This document shows positions 8,199 through 15,745 of a stretch of 33,152 bases of DNA, piece after piece. The notes beneath the pieces were generated by a model. It worked only from the letters and a program-made list of their open reading frames with translations, made no database searches and was not told the DNA's origin. Origin of the DNA: an uncultured Candidatus Saccharibacteria bacterium (GTDB lineage Bacteria > Patescibacteriota > Saccharimonadia > Saccharimonadales > Saccharimonadaceae); contig CALIJO010000011.1 of assembly GCA_938017655.1 (NCBI GenBank), positions 1-33,152 on the forward strand, given 5' to 3'. The translations under genes were made by a program, and so were the position numbers. Each line of letters opens with the position of its first letter. Positions within the stretch are counted from its first letter, which is position 1.

Positions 8199-8224
8199 AA
8201 AAACCCTCATCTGCGAGGGTTTTT
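8199..8224 (-). terminator. Terminator of rpsU
   Basis: AAACCCTC / GAGGGTTT stem with a 6-nt loop, followed on the minus strand by T-rich sequence. Directly downstream of the S21 gene. Confidence 0.85.
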
Positions 8225-8226
8225 AG

Positions 8227-8445
8227 TTATTTTAAGCCAAGTTTAATTCGTTCGGTTTTTTCTGCTTTGCGAATTTCGCGCAAAATTGCCTTACGACGAC
8301 GCTCTCTCTTGGAAATAGGCTTAGAGAAACGTAATTGTGATTTTGCAAGTGGCATAATTCCACTCTGTAAAACCTTACGATTGAAACGACGAATAATATT
8401 CTCGTTAGCCTCACCCTGGTCTTTTCTAGTTACTTTTATTGACAT
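8227..8445 (-). CDS. rpsU: Small ribosomal subunit protein S21
   Basis: 72 residues, highly basic, with the S21 pattern: an N-terminal strand MSIKVTRKD, then NENIIRRFNRKVLQSGI, and a basic helix FSKPISKRERRRKAILRE. S21 binds near the anti-Shine-Dalgarno end of 16S rRNA and helps initiation on mRNAs. It is a single-gene unit with its own promoter (TTGAAA-17-TATAAT) and terminator. The -10 ends 8 bases before the ATG, so this message should itself be leaderless, notable for a protein tied to Shine-Dalgarno-dependent initiation. Confidence 0.95.
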   Translation of the reverse strand: MSIKVTRKDQGEANENIIRRFNRKVLQSGIMPLAKSQLRFSKPISKRERRRKAILREIRKAEKTERIKLGLK

Positions 8446-8453
8446 ATAGCAGG

Positions 8454-8482
8454 ATTATACCAGAGAGCCGCAGATTTTTCAA
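8454..8482 (-). promoter_or_regulatory. Promoter of rpsU, TTGAAA-17-extended TATAAT
   Basis: -35 TTGAAA at 8477-8482, 17-base spacer, TGGTATAAT with the hexamer at 8454-8459, 8 bases before the ATG at 8445. Confidence 0.75.
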
Positions 8483-8485
8483 TAT

Positions 8486-10108
8486 CTAATCACTGGGATC
8501 GCTCTTTTTAATTTGCAGCAACCGACTTTCCACAGTTTTTCGTCCCCGCCACTCATTGAGTACTAAATTTATATGCACATTATAAGTAGCGTCCTTATCC
8601 AAATTAAACCACTCTTCCCGCGCGTTAAACACTAAAGCCTTGAACAAATTTCCATCTTTTTCCAGAGTAAATTTCAGATGTTTTTTCTCTGCACCCAGTG
8701 TCTCCACGAACTTAATTTTTGTATTCAAAAGCTCAAAAATTGGCTCCGCATTCCCTTGCCCAAATGGCTGAAGTACCGACATTTCTTCATATAAAGCCAC
8801 GTCTAATTCTGCCAAATCATTCACTTTAATATCTTCCGTCACCTCCAGATATTTTTCTTGTTCAGTCAAGTTTAGGCTTTGATAATACTGGTTTACTGCC
8901 TCCGTAAAGCGCCCTAAATCTTCTTTCTTTAATTTCACTCCACAGGCCGCCGCGTGACCACCTCCACCGATCAAAGTCTCATTCACTGCCTTAATCGCTT
9001 CCGCTAAATTAAAATCCCCAAACGATCGTCCCGACCCCTTATAAATCCCTTCCGTTTCCCCCAAAACGAAGGACGGTCTACGATATTTTTCCACTAACCT
9101 CCCCGCAATAATTCCTAGCACTCCTTCATGCCAATTGCCAGCCGCCACAATTACCGGCTTCTCATCGACCAAAATCTCCTCCAGTGCCGCTCGCTGCGCG
9201 GTTCGCCTCTCGCCATTTAGTCGATTCAGCTCCTCCGCCAACATTGCCGCCTCCGCTCGCTCCTTCGACATCAAAAGTTTCAGCGAAATTTCCGCCGACT
9301 CCATACGTCCACCGGCATTTAGTCGCGGTCCGATTTGAAAACCAATCGCCTCTGAGTCAATTTTTTGTACACCCGCCACCCGCATCAATTCTAAGAGTCC
9401 CACTCGCTTTGTTTTCTGTAAAATAATTAATCCATAATAAGCCAGTTCACGATTAATCTGATTCATCACCATCGAATCACAAATCGTTCCAATCAAAACT
9501 AGATCGAGAAACCATTTTTCTTGATTCTGCTGAATTAGCCCCTCGAGTACCAGTGCCTGCATCACCATAAAAGCTACCCCCGCCCCACAGATTTCTCGAA
9601 GCTCCCTCTTTTCTAAATCAGCCTCATCTTCACCATATCGTTTTGGATTCACCACTGCAAGCGCTCGCTCCGGCACCCCATTCATTAGCTCATGATGGTC
9701 GGTTACGATTGTATCAATTTTGTGTTCAGCTAATTTCTGAATCACCTCCGCGTTATTACTGCCGCAGTCTACGGTCACTACCAAACCTGCCCTAAGTTCC
9801 ACAGCTTTTTCTAAGCACCTTTCACTCATTCCGTAACCATCAATAAAGCGATCAGGCAACATTACTTCTACGCGCTTCACCCCCGCAAGTTTCAAAGCTT
9901 CGCACATAATCGTGCTCGCCGTTACCCCATCCACGTCGTAATCCCCATAAACCAATACCGTTTCGCCCCCATCTATCGCCGCCTTAATTCGCGCCACCGC
10001 CACCTCAATATCTGGCAGCTTCTTTGCGTGTTCCAAACTGTATTTTGGCCGCAAAAACTCTTCCGTCACGCCCCTTTTAGCCAAAATCTCCTCAAAAATC
10101 TTCGACAT
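8486..10108 (-). CDS. recJ: Single-stranded-DNA exonuclease RecJ
   Basis: 540 residues, near the family norm. 5'-3' exonuclease on single-stranded DNA in recombination and mismatch repair. DHH-domain motifs are in order: DYDVDG (56-61), VTVDCGS (111-117), TDHHE with DHH at 137-139, PRLNAGGR (261-268); then the DHHA1 motif GGGGHAAACG (381-390) and a C-terminal OB-fold region. It begins 9 bases after the winged-helix gene, so the two are one unit. Ribosome site before the ATG is weak (CCAGG). Confidence 0.97.
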   Translation of the reverse strand: MSKIFEEILAKRGVTEEFLRPKYSLEHAKKLPDIEVAVARIKAAIDGGETVLVYGDYDVDGVTASTIMCEALKLAGVKRVEVMLPDRFIDGYGMSERCLEKAVELRAGLVVTVDCGSNNAEVIQKLAEHKIDTIVTDHHELMNGVPERALAVVNPKRYGEDEADLEKRELREICGAGVAFMVMQALVLEGLIQQNQEKWFLDLVLIGTICDSMVMNQINRELAYYGLIILQKTKRVGLLELMRVAGVQKIDSEAIGFQIGPRLNAGGRMESAEISLKLLMSKERAEAAMLAEELNRLNGERRTAQRAALEEILVDEKPVIVAAGNWHEGVLGIIAGRLVEKYRRPSFVLGETEGIYKGSGRSFGDFNLAEAIKAVNETLIGGGGHAAACGVKLKKEDLGRFTEAVNQYYQSLNLTEQEKYLEVTEDIKVNDLAELDVALYEEMSVLQPFGQGNAEPIFELLNTKIKFVETLGAEKKHLKFTLEKDGNLFKALVFNAREEWFNLDKDATYNVHINLVLNEWRGRKTVESRLLQIKKSDPSD

Positions 10109-10117
10109 AGCCTGGAT

Positions 10118-10417
10118 TTATTGGATGGTCTTCGTCACCTTCTGATTTGGCGACATCTGCTGGCTCTTAATGACAATCGTCTGCAATTCCTTCAAAATTG
10201 GATATTGTTTATTTGTTTGATAAATGGTTGTGTTACCTTTTTTCGAAGTCACCAAAAAATTCGCCTTTTCCAGCCTTTTTAGTTCCCTTTGAATATTACC
10301 TGCATCTTCGTGAATCAACTTCGCTAGTCCCCTTACATGGACTTTGAAGTCCGGATATTTGGCAAAAACTACCAAAATCTTCCGGCGAACCCGAGATGTG
10401 ATAAAAACATCTAACAT
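10118..10417 (-). CDS. Winged-helix DNA-binding protein (ArsR/MarR-like)
   Basis: 99 residues. A winged helix-turn-helix covers about residues 8-75: RRKILVVFAKYPDF, recognition helix in GNIQRELKRLEKANF, and wing LVTSKKGNTTIYQTN. The rest is a short charged tail with no sensor domain. The gene has a promoter (TATACT 10438-10443) overlapping the divergent priA promoter and a strong AGGAAAGAGG ribosome site, giving a leader of roughly 14 nt. Its position makes autoregulation and control of both recJ and priA plausible; that is inference. Confidence 0.75.
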   Translation of the reverse strand: MLDVFITSRVRRKILVVFAKYPDFKVHVRGLAKLIHEDAGNIQRELKRLEKANFLVTSKKGNTTIYQTNKQYPILKELQTIVIKSQQMSPNQKVTKTIQ

Positions 10418-10419
10418 TT

Positions 10420-10466
10420 ACCTCTTTCCTTTCTTAAAGTATATCATAAATGCTAAAATATACTTG
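10420..10466. promoter_or_regulatory. Overlapping divergent promoters for winged-helix/recJ and priA
   Basis: Minus strand: TATACT (10438-10443) and AGGAAAGAGG (10421-10430). Plus strand: extended TGCTAAAAT with the hexamer at 10454-10459, 7 bases before the priA ATG at 10467. The two -10 boxes are only 10 bases apart, so the polymerases compete. Confidence 0.65.
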
Positions 10467-12515
10467 ATGTACTATGAGGTAATTCCCACCACCACTTTCA
10501 AAAAGTCTCCCCTCTTTTCTGATGGCCTCCTCACCTATTCCTTCGATCAAAATCTTGCCCCCGGCACCATTGTTTCTATTCCTCTCGGTAAAAAAACTGC
10601 CATCGGTATTATTTATCGAAAAACCACCGCTCCCACCAACCAAAATTTCGTTATTAAATCGATTAATAAAATTGTTCACCCAATTCCCCTGCCAAACCAT
10701 CTCTTAAAAAGTCTTACCTGGCTCTCCTCTTACTACCTAAATCCAGTCGCCAAAACCGCCAATCTTTTTCTCCCTCTCGGCATTGAGAAAAATCGTCGCA
10801 AAAAGTTTTCCACTCCTGCCACGGCCGACGTCGCCACTACCAACGTCACTACCACTACCGCCACTGCCACCGTCACAACTACTGTCGTCACTCAAAACAG
10901 TAATAATAGTGCCATTACCTCCTCCAAAATCCCCCTAAACTCCGCTCAAAAACAAGCCCTCTCCGAACTACATAAAATCAAAACTCACACCAAACTGCTT
11001 CACGGCATTACGGGTTCCGGTAAAACCAATATCTATCTCAAGCTCGCCCAGCAAATTTTCTATTCCAACCAATCCATTATTCTACTTGTCCCTGAAATTT
11101 CCCTTACCCCACAGCTAGTCGGTCGTTTTCAAGAACATTTTGGCACTCAAGTAATTTCTCTTCATTCCAAGCTCACCGAAGCTGAACGTCACCTTATCTG
11201 GCAACGTATCCACGAAGCCGATCAGTCCACGCCTTTTGTCGTAATTGGCCCACGCTCCGCTCTTTTTTCGCCCCTAAAAAACCTTGGACTTATTATTATC
11301 GATGAAGCCCATGAGCCTAGTTTTTATCAAGACACTTCACCACGCTACCACGCACTTCGTCTTGCCAGTTTCATGGCTCAAACCTTAAAAATTAATTGTC
11401 TCCTCGGCACTGCCACTCCACGCGTTGAGGATTATTTCCTAGCACAAAAGAATCACGCCTACGTTGCCCTCTCCGAAAAGGCAAAATCCATCACCAGTCA
11501 AACCAAAATTAGCCTCATCGACCTGAAGGATCGCGCCCTTTTCACGCGTAACCGCTATTTTTCTGACGCTCTACTTCAAGACATCGAAAATAATCTTAAA
11601 CAGCACAAGCAAACCCTACTTTTCCATAATCGCCGCGGTTCTGCCCCACTCACACTCTGCGAACACTGTGGCTACCAAGTCCTCTGTCCCAACTGCCTTC
11701 TTCCGCTCACCCTTCATAGTGACTCCTATCAGCTGATTTGCCACACTTGTGGCCATCATGAACCGGTTCCTTCCACCTGTCCGGTTTGCCATCACGGTTC
11801 CCTCATTCATAAAGGTTTCGGCACTAAACTTCTCGTATCAGAACTCAAAAAACTTTTCAAATCTGCTCACATTGCTCGCTTTGACGCCGACAATACCACT
11901 TCCGATTCTCTCACTCAAAATTTTGCAGCCGTCAAAAACGGTGATGTTGATATTATTATTGGCACTCAAACCATCGCCAAAGGTCTCGATCTTCCTCTTC
12001 TAAATACCGTCGGAATCGTCCAAGCTGATGCCAACCTCAACCTACCCGACTATGCCGCCGAAGAACGCACTTTCCAGCTCATCACCCAGGTCATCGGTCG
12101 CGTCGGACGCGGTCACACTGATATTAATCACGTTTTCCTCCAAACTTTTCAGCCCGAACATCCGGTTATTCTTGCCGCTAAATCTCTTGATTACGCCAAG
12201 TTTGCCGATTACCTCCTCAAAAAACGCCAAATTTCCCATTTACCACCCTTTTTCTACCTACTCCGTATCTCTATTGTTAAGAAAACCGAAGATCTTGCTA
12301 TTAAAAAGATCATGGAACTCCATCGTGCGCTCAAAAAATTCCCCGACGTTTATCTTTCCGCTCCTACGCCCTCCTTTCATGAATACACCCCCAGTGGCTA
12401 TTCTTGGCAAATCATCGTTAAAGCCAAAAAACGTGACTCGCTCACTCACCTCATCGAGTCGCTTGATCAGTATCCCGAAATTCGCTTCGCCATCGACCCG
12501 CCAAGCCTCATCTAA
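10467..12515 (+). CDS. priA: Primosomal replication-restart helicase PriA
   Basis: 682 residues. Superfamily 2 helicase that reloads the replisome at stalled forks. The N-terminal 3' DNA-binding domain (about 1-105) is followed by an unusual Thr/Ala/Val low-complexity stretch (about 117-152). Walker A GITGSGKT is at 180-187, DEAH at 279-282, an eight-cysteine zinc-binding insert of four CxxC pairs follows, then helicase motifs GTQTIAKGLD and QVIGRVGRG. I choose ATG 10467 because it is the conserved N-terminus (MYYEVIP) and sits 7 bases after TAAAAT; longer reading would overlap the divergent gene. The leading domain is slightly short for the family. Confidence 0.97.
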   Translation: MYYEVIPTTTFKKSPLFSDGLLTYSFDQNLAPGTIVSIPLGKKTAIGIIYRKTTAPTNQNFVIKSINKIVHPIPLPNHLLKSLTWLSSYYLNPVAKTANLFLPLGIEKNRRKKFSTPATADVATTNVTTTTATATVTTTVVTQNSNNSAITSSKIPLNSAQKQALSELHKIKTHTKLLHGITGSGKTNIYLKLAQQIFYSNQSIILLVPEISLTPQLVGRFQEHFGTQVISLHSKLTEAERHLIWQRIHEADQSTPFVVIGPRSALFSPLKNLGLIIIDEAHEPSFYQDTSPRYHALRLASFMAQTLKINCLLGTATPRVEDYFLAQKNHAYVALSEKAKSITSQTKISLIDLKDRALFTRNRYFSDALLQDIENNLKQHKQTLLFHNRRGSAPLTLCEHCGYQVLCPNCLLPLTLHSDSYQLICHTCGHHEPVPSTCPVCHHGSLIHKGFGTKLLVSELKKLFKSAHIARFDADNTTSDSLTQNFAAVKNGDVDIIIGTQTIAKGLDLPLLNTVGIVQADANLNLPDYAAEERTFQLITQVIGRVGRGHTDINHVFLQTFQPEHPVILAAKSLDYAKFADYLLKKRQISHLPPFFYLLRISIVKKTEDLAIKKIMELHRALKKFPDVYLSAPTPSFHEYTPSGYSWQIIVKAKKRDSLTHLIESLDQYPEIRFAIDPPSLI

Positions 12516-12590
12516 TTCGACAAGCCTGATCTGCTCCACTAAATAAATCCGATCCGCTAAGCCCAACCCAATACTTAAAGCTAAATTTAA
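12496..12590 (+). repeat. Degenerate short repeats at the priA 3' tail
   Basis: Related stretches such as CCGCCAAGCCTCATCT, CGACAAGCCTGATCTGCTCC and CCGATCCGCTAAGCCCAACC follow one another across the end of priA and into the spacer. Weak but similar in kind to repeats beside other genes here. Confidence 0.4.
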
Positions 12591-12649
12591 TTCCTTTAAT
12601 TTCTAGGTGATATTTCTGCGCCCACCACGGTGCCCTTATCAAAACTTAA

Positions 12650-12773
12650 ATGGAGGAAGAATGGTATATTTGAAATTATGATTATAAAAATCTAGGATAC
12701 TTTTTGGTCGTATGTGTTGAGAGATAGTTCTAATTATAGTATGGGAGTTTAATATAATTCTTTCTTCCTCCAT
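12650..12773. repeat. 124-bp element with perfect 12-bp terminal inverted repeats
   Basis: ATGGAGGAAGAA at 12650-12661 is exactly inverted at 12762-12773. The stem may extend inwards through ATATT/AATAT with small bulges. No target-site duplication is visible in the flanking bases. A TATAAT on the minus strand at 12851-12856 could transcribe it; on the plus strand GCC-TTTT-GGC and a T-rich stretch (12783-12818) follow. It could be a miniature transposable element or a long-hairpin RNA. I see no tmRNA, RNase P, SRP or 6S hallmark. Confidence 0.65.
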
Positions 12774-13060
12774 CCAAGCCTTGCCTTTTGGCGTCTATTT
12801 CGTTTTTTCTTTTTGTCCTTTCGTTTAATTAATTGTGATTATTTAGCTTCATTATAAGACTTCCATTTTTTAGAAAACCTCCCTCCTTACCAAACCCCTA
12901 GTCCATCTCTACCGCACCAGAGTAAAATTCGCCCGAAAAATACTACAAAAAATATCGCAAACCCCACTGAAACCTCACAGAAACACCCATAGGAATCACT
13001 ATATTCCCACTCACGTCATCGCATGATTCCGCTTAAGCTTTATAAAAAGCCAAAATCGGT
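12774..13060. other. Gene-free spacer between the inverted-repeat element and def
   Basis: T/C-rich then A/C-rich sequence without a credible reading frame, ribosome site or strong hairpin apart from the small GCC-TTTT-GGC stem near 12783. It contains the minus-strand TATAAT at 12851-12856. I see nothing else. Confidence 0.5.
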
Positions 13061-13066
13061 TATAAT
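13061..13066 (+). promoter_or_regulatory. -10 box of def-fmt, 8 bases from ATG
   Basis: TATAAT ends 8 bases before the def ATG at 13075. No good -35 is visible. Leaderless def message predicted. Confidence 0.6.
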
Positions 13067-13074
13067 ATTAAGAT

Positions 13075-13650
13075 ATGAAAATTATTGAATCTCCTGACCC
13101 AAGACTTCGTCAAAAGTCTCAGAAGGTCAACTATGTTACTGATGAAATTAAAGATATGATTCAGGCAATGGTCAATGCTAGTCTCGAATGGGAAAAATCT
13201 CACCCTCACGAGCTTTCTGCCGCCATGGCTGCCCCTCAACTTGGCATCAATAAGCGCCTCATTATTATCCGCGACAGTATGGACGACAAAGCGAATACTT
13301 CCTTCACGACCCTCGTAGATCCAGAAATCATCAAACAAGAAGGTAAAATTATCGAAGATTTCGAAGGTTGTCTCTCTGTTCCGTTTATTTATGGTAAGGT
13401 CCCACGCTACTCGAAAATTCGCGTCAAAGCTAAACTCGAAGACGGTACCGAAGTACGGATTAAAGCTACCGATGAGCTCGCCCGCACCCTCGCTCATGAA
13501 ATTGACCACCTCAATGGTATCCTCTTCATTGATCGCATCAAAGATAAAACCGATGCCTTCTTTGAACTCGATAAAAACGGCGACCTACAGCCAGTCGATT
13601 ACGAAACTCGTATTAAAAATAATAAACAGCTCTTTCCAGACGAAGACTAG
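13075..13650 (+). CDS. def: Peptide deformylase
   Basis: 191 residues. Fe/Zn hydrolase that removes the formyl group from initiator Met. Motif 1 appears as MAAPQLG (51-57; the usual first glycine positions are Ser/Ala), motif 2 as EGCLS (97-101, metal ligand Cys99) and motif 3 as HEIDH (141-145). The tail after 165 is charged. It is the first gene of a pair with fmt, 39 bases upstream of it, the usual partnership because fmt adds the formyl group that def removes. Confidence 0.96.
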   Translation: MKIIESPDPRLRQKSQKVNYVTDEIKDMIQAMVNASLEWEKSHPHELSAAMAAPQLGINKRLIIIRDSMDDKANTSFTTLVDPEIIKQEGKIIEDFEGCLSVPFIYGKVPRYSKIRVKAKLEDGTEVRIKATDELARTLAHEIDHLNGILFIDRIKDKTDAFFELDKNGDLQPVDYETRIKNNKQLFPDED

Positions 13651-13689
13651 CCTTTTTCTATTGAACACATAATTTATTCGAGGTAAAAA

Positions 13690-14490
13690 ATGAGTACAAA
13701 ATTTATCTTTTTTGGCAACGGACCTCTGGCGGAAGCCACATTAAATCAACTTCTTACTGCTAAAAATCTGGAATTAGTTTTCCATGCTAAAACTAAGGAA
13801 GATTTAGTAGAAGTTGCCCGCTTAAGGCAAGAAAATCCTGAAATTAAAGGCATCCTCGCTAGTTTCGGTGTTCTAATCAAGTCCGACTTACTTGAACTTT
13901 TTGAGCCTGAAGGTATTCTTAATCTTCACCCCTCTCTCCTTCCCCTCTATCGTGGAGCCTCACCTATTGAATCTGCTATTTTGAACGGCGATCAAGATTT
14001 TTCTGTCTCTATTATGAAGCTGGTTAAAGCCATGGATGCCGGACCAATTTACTATCAAACCACCGTTAAGGCCTCAGAATTCTCGACCAGCCTACCCGAA
14101 AAATCTGAAATCTATCAAAAACTCGCCACGATTGGTGCTAATTGGCTCATTGAACACCTAAACCACCTGCCAAAATCTACCCTACAAGACGATGAGAAGG
14201 CCACCTTCACCACTAAGTTCGATAAAACCGACTCGAACCTATCCTTATCCGAACTTAGCGCCACAGCGGCCCTCAATCGCATTCGCGCCTTCCAAGGCTT
14301 TCCTAAAAGCAAACTTCAAATCTACGACCACGAATGTATTATTTTAAAAGCTCATATCGAAACCGAAAAATCTAATAACCCCCTTTCATTCCCTTGCCAA
14401 GATGGTAATTTCCTCGTTATCGATCAGCTTCAACCCGCCAGCAAGAAGCCTATGGATGCCAAATCCTTCATCAACGGCTATCTGAAATAA
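13690..14490 (+). CDS. fmt: Methionyl-tRNA formyltransferase, compact form
   Basis: 266 residues against about 310-315 in most bacteria. Transfers formyl from 10-formyl-tetrahydrofolate to Met-tRNA. Catalytic Asn78 and His80 are in LNLHPSLLP, followed by YRGASPIESAI and Asp116 in MDAGPIYYQ. The part between the first strand (KFIFFGNG) and the GILASFGVLIK strand is shortened: the loop that carries PDRPxGRG in other members, used to grip the tRNA acceptor stem, is missing. The C-terminal OB-like domain is present from about 175. GAGGT precedes the ATG, as expected for an internal operon gene. Confidence 0.93.
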   Translation: MSTKFIFFGNGPLAEATLNQLLTAKNLELVFHAKTKEDLVEVARLRQENPEIKGILASFGVLIKSDLLELFEPEGILNLHPSLLPLYRGASPIESAILNGDQDFSVSIMKLVKAMDAGPIYYQTTVKASEFSTSLPEKSEIYQKLATIGANWLIEHLNHLPKSTLQDDEKATFTTKFDKTDSNLSLSELSATAALNRIRAFQGFPKSKLQIYDHECIILKAHIETEKSNNPLSFPCQDGNFLVIDQLQPASKKPMDAKSFINGYLK

Positions 14491-14561
14491 TCCGCTACCT
14501 CCCTAAGCTTCCAAAATCCAGAACCCAAAATTAACAATCCCCCCATTCTGCCCCAATCTAC

Positions 14562-14640
14562 CACCAAAAATCCCTCTTTCAAGGGATTTAAATTCTACTT
14601 TACCACCAAAAAATCCCTCTTTCGAGGGATTTAAATTTTG
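14562..14640. terminator. Tandem pair of near-identical terminator hairpins
   Basis: AAATCCCT/AGGGATTT at 14568-14589 and AAATCCCTC/GAGGGATTT at 14611-14632, each preceded by TACCACCAAAA. The surrounding 43-bp unit is duplicated. It separates fmt (plus) from the convergent DUF5663 gene (minus) and can serve both. Confidence 0.8.
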
Positions 14641-14659
14641 TGTTCAAAGTATTTTTAAT

Positions 14660-15085
14660 CTATAAAGTCATCGATTTACGAATTTCTTCACTTGAAGCGC
14701 GTACTTCTTGTTTCAATTCCTCAAATACTTGACGAGAAACCTCTGCGTAATTTGGACGATTGGTTTGAATCCATTTTACACTCAAATATTCACTTAAAAT
14801 ATCTACCGTCCCCTCCGTTACGCCGTAACGCTTCAAGAGATTTTGGTAAACTTCGTCTATGCGATAATCACCTAGTTTCGCCAAGGCTTTAATCATCACA
14901 TTTTTGTCTTTTTTCATAATACCGTCAAACTCTTCGAGTTGTTCCAAGCTCAAGCCTTCACTTAACTTTTCGCCGATACGGTTTTCTAACAGTCTCTGTG
15001 CTTCTTCGATAAAAGCGGTTCTTTGCATCTCATCAAGATCACCTAGTCCCGTTTCTCTCAAAAAATTTTCATCCACCCGAATCAT
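14660..15085 (-). CDS. DUF5663-type protein
   Basis: 141-residue acidic, all-helical protein. The N-terminal half (FLRETGLGDLDEMQRTAF, then ENRIGEKLSEGLSLEQLEEFDG) matches what I recall of DUF5663, a family common in Saccharibacteria; the C-terminal half continues with helices ending in SSEEIRKSMTL. No catalytic motif, signal peptide or membrane segment is visible and the role is unknown. TATAAT at 15106-15111 and AGGAG at 15091-15095 give a short leader of about 13 nt. Confidence 0.7.
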   Translation of the reverse strand: MIRVDENFLRETGLGDLDEMQRTAFIEEAQRLLENRIGEKLSEGLSLEQLEEFDGIMKKDKNVMIKALAKLGDYRIDEVYQNLLKRYGVTEGTVDILSEYLSVKWIQTNRPNYAEVSRQVFEELKQEVRASSEEIRKSMTL

Positions 15086-15129
15086 ATTATCTCCTAATTT
15101 ACCCCATTATAACGCTTTTTTCTATCAAC

Positions 15130-15202
15130 CACAAGCATTATCCCAATTGCAAATCATTATTCCGATCACAAGCGTTATCCCAGTCACAACCATTAACCTT
15201 CC
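15130..15202. repeat. 18-bp degenerate tandem repeat, four copies
   Basis: Units CACAAGCATTATCCCAAT, GCAAATCATTATTCCGAT, CACAAGCGTTATCCCAGT and CACAACCATTAACCTTCC run head to tail between the DUF5663 promoter and the sufU stop codon. Confidence 0.8.
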
Positions 15203-15212
15203 AATCCAAATC

Positions 15213-15635
15213 CTAATCTTTTCCCTCTTCTAAAACCCGCCAGGCCAGTTTCGCACATTTCACTCTCGCCGGCATATTCTGTATCATTGAAAAAACTTCT
15301 AATTCACCACTAATTTTCTGCGCTTTTTCACTCGAAACCCCCATTACTAAATCAAAGAATCCCTGCATCAGTTCTCGCGCCTCTTCCAAAGTTTTTCCCT
15401 GAATCGCATCAATCATCATATCCGCAGAGACCTTCGAAATCGCACACCCCACCCCTGAAAAACTGCCTTCCAAAATTACCCCATCCTTAATCTTTAAATT
15501 CACCACAAGTTCATCCCCACAACTGTGATTCACCAAAGTTTTGGTTAAATTCGCCTCAATTTTTCGCTCAAAATTCAACGGATTCAAATTTCGCTCCAGT
15601 AATTCTTCCCTGTATTTACTCTGAATTTCTCGCAT
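15213..15635 (-). CDS. sufU: Iron-sulfur assembly protein SufU
   Basis: 140 residues, IscU/SufU fold. Accepts sulfur from SufS; in Gram-positive SUF systems it is a zinc-dependent sulfur acceptor. The three ligand cysteines are Cys39 (HSCGD, with the conserved Asp), Cys64 (GVGCAIS) and Cys127 (RVKCAKLAW), and the SufU-type insertion between the second and third is present. Start ATG 15635 is chosen because GGAGGAGAT lies correctly before it; an upstream in-frame start lacks this. Last gene of the suf unit. Confidence 0.93.
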   Translation of the reverse strand: MREIQSKYREELLERNLNPLNFERKIEANLTKTLVNHSCGDELVVNLKIKDGVILEGSFSGVGCAISKVSADMMIDAIQGKTLEEARELMQGFFDLVMGVSSEKAQKISGELEVFSMIQNMPARVKCAKLAWRVLEEGKD

Positions 15636-15679
15636 CAATATCTCCTCCAATTTCACCAAATCTCATTCATTTCCGCCAA

Positions 15680-15745
15680 CATTCTTCCCCACCAACAATT
15701 ACTCCAATCCCACCCCGCCGATAATTACTCCAGCCCCATCACTCC
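15680..15745. repeat. Short direct repeat duplicating the sufS stop region
   Basis: AATTACTCCAATCCCACC upstream on the plus strand is repeated as AATTACTCCAGCCCCATC across the sufS stop at 15725-15727. The TTA (TAA stop on the minus strand) is in both copies. Confidence 0.65.

Noticed and set aside
8170..8199. Longer N-terminus for adk starting at 8199 or 8196
   Set aside because: These codons overlap or touch the rpsU terminator and precede the mapped -10; the conserved N-terminus begins at 8169.
12028..12546. 172-codon plus-strand frame within priA
   Set aside because: Out of frame with conserved PriA helicase motifs; Ser/Pro/Leu-rich shadow.
12610..12745. 43-codon minus-strand frame starting ATGGAGGAAGAA inside the inverted-repeat element
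   Set aside because: No ribosome site, no -10 at the right distance, and the start and end are the inverted repeats themselves.
15130..15202. Iteron-like origin in the 18-bp repeats
   Set aside because: Units are degenerate, no DnaA-type boxes or AT-rich unwinding block and no replication initiator gene nearby.
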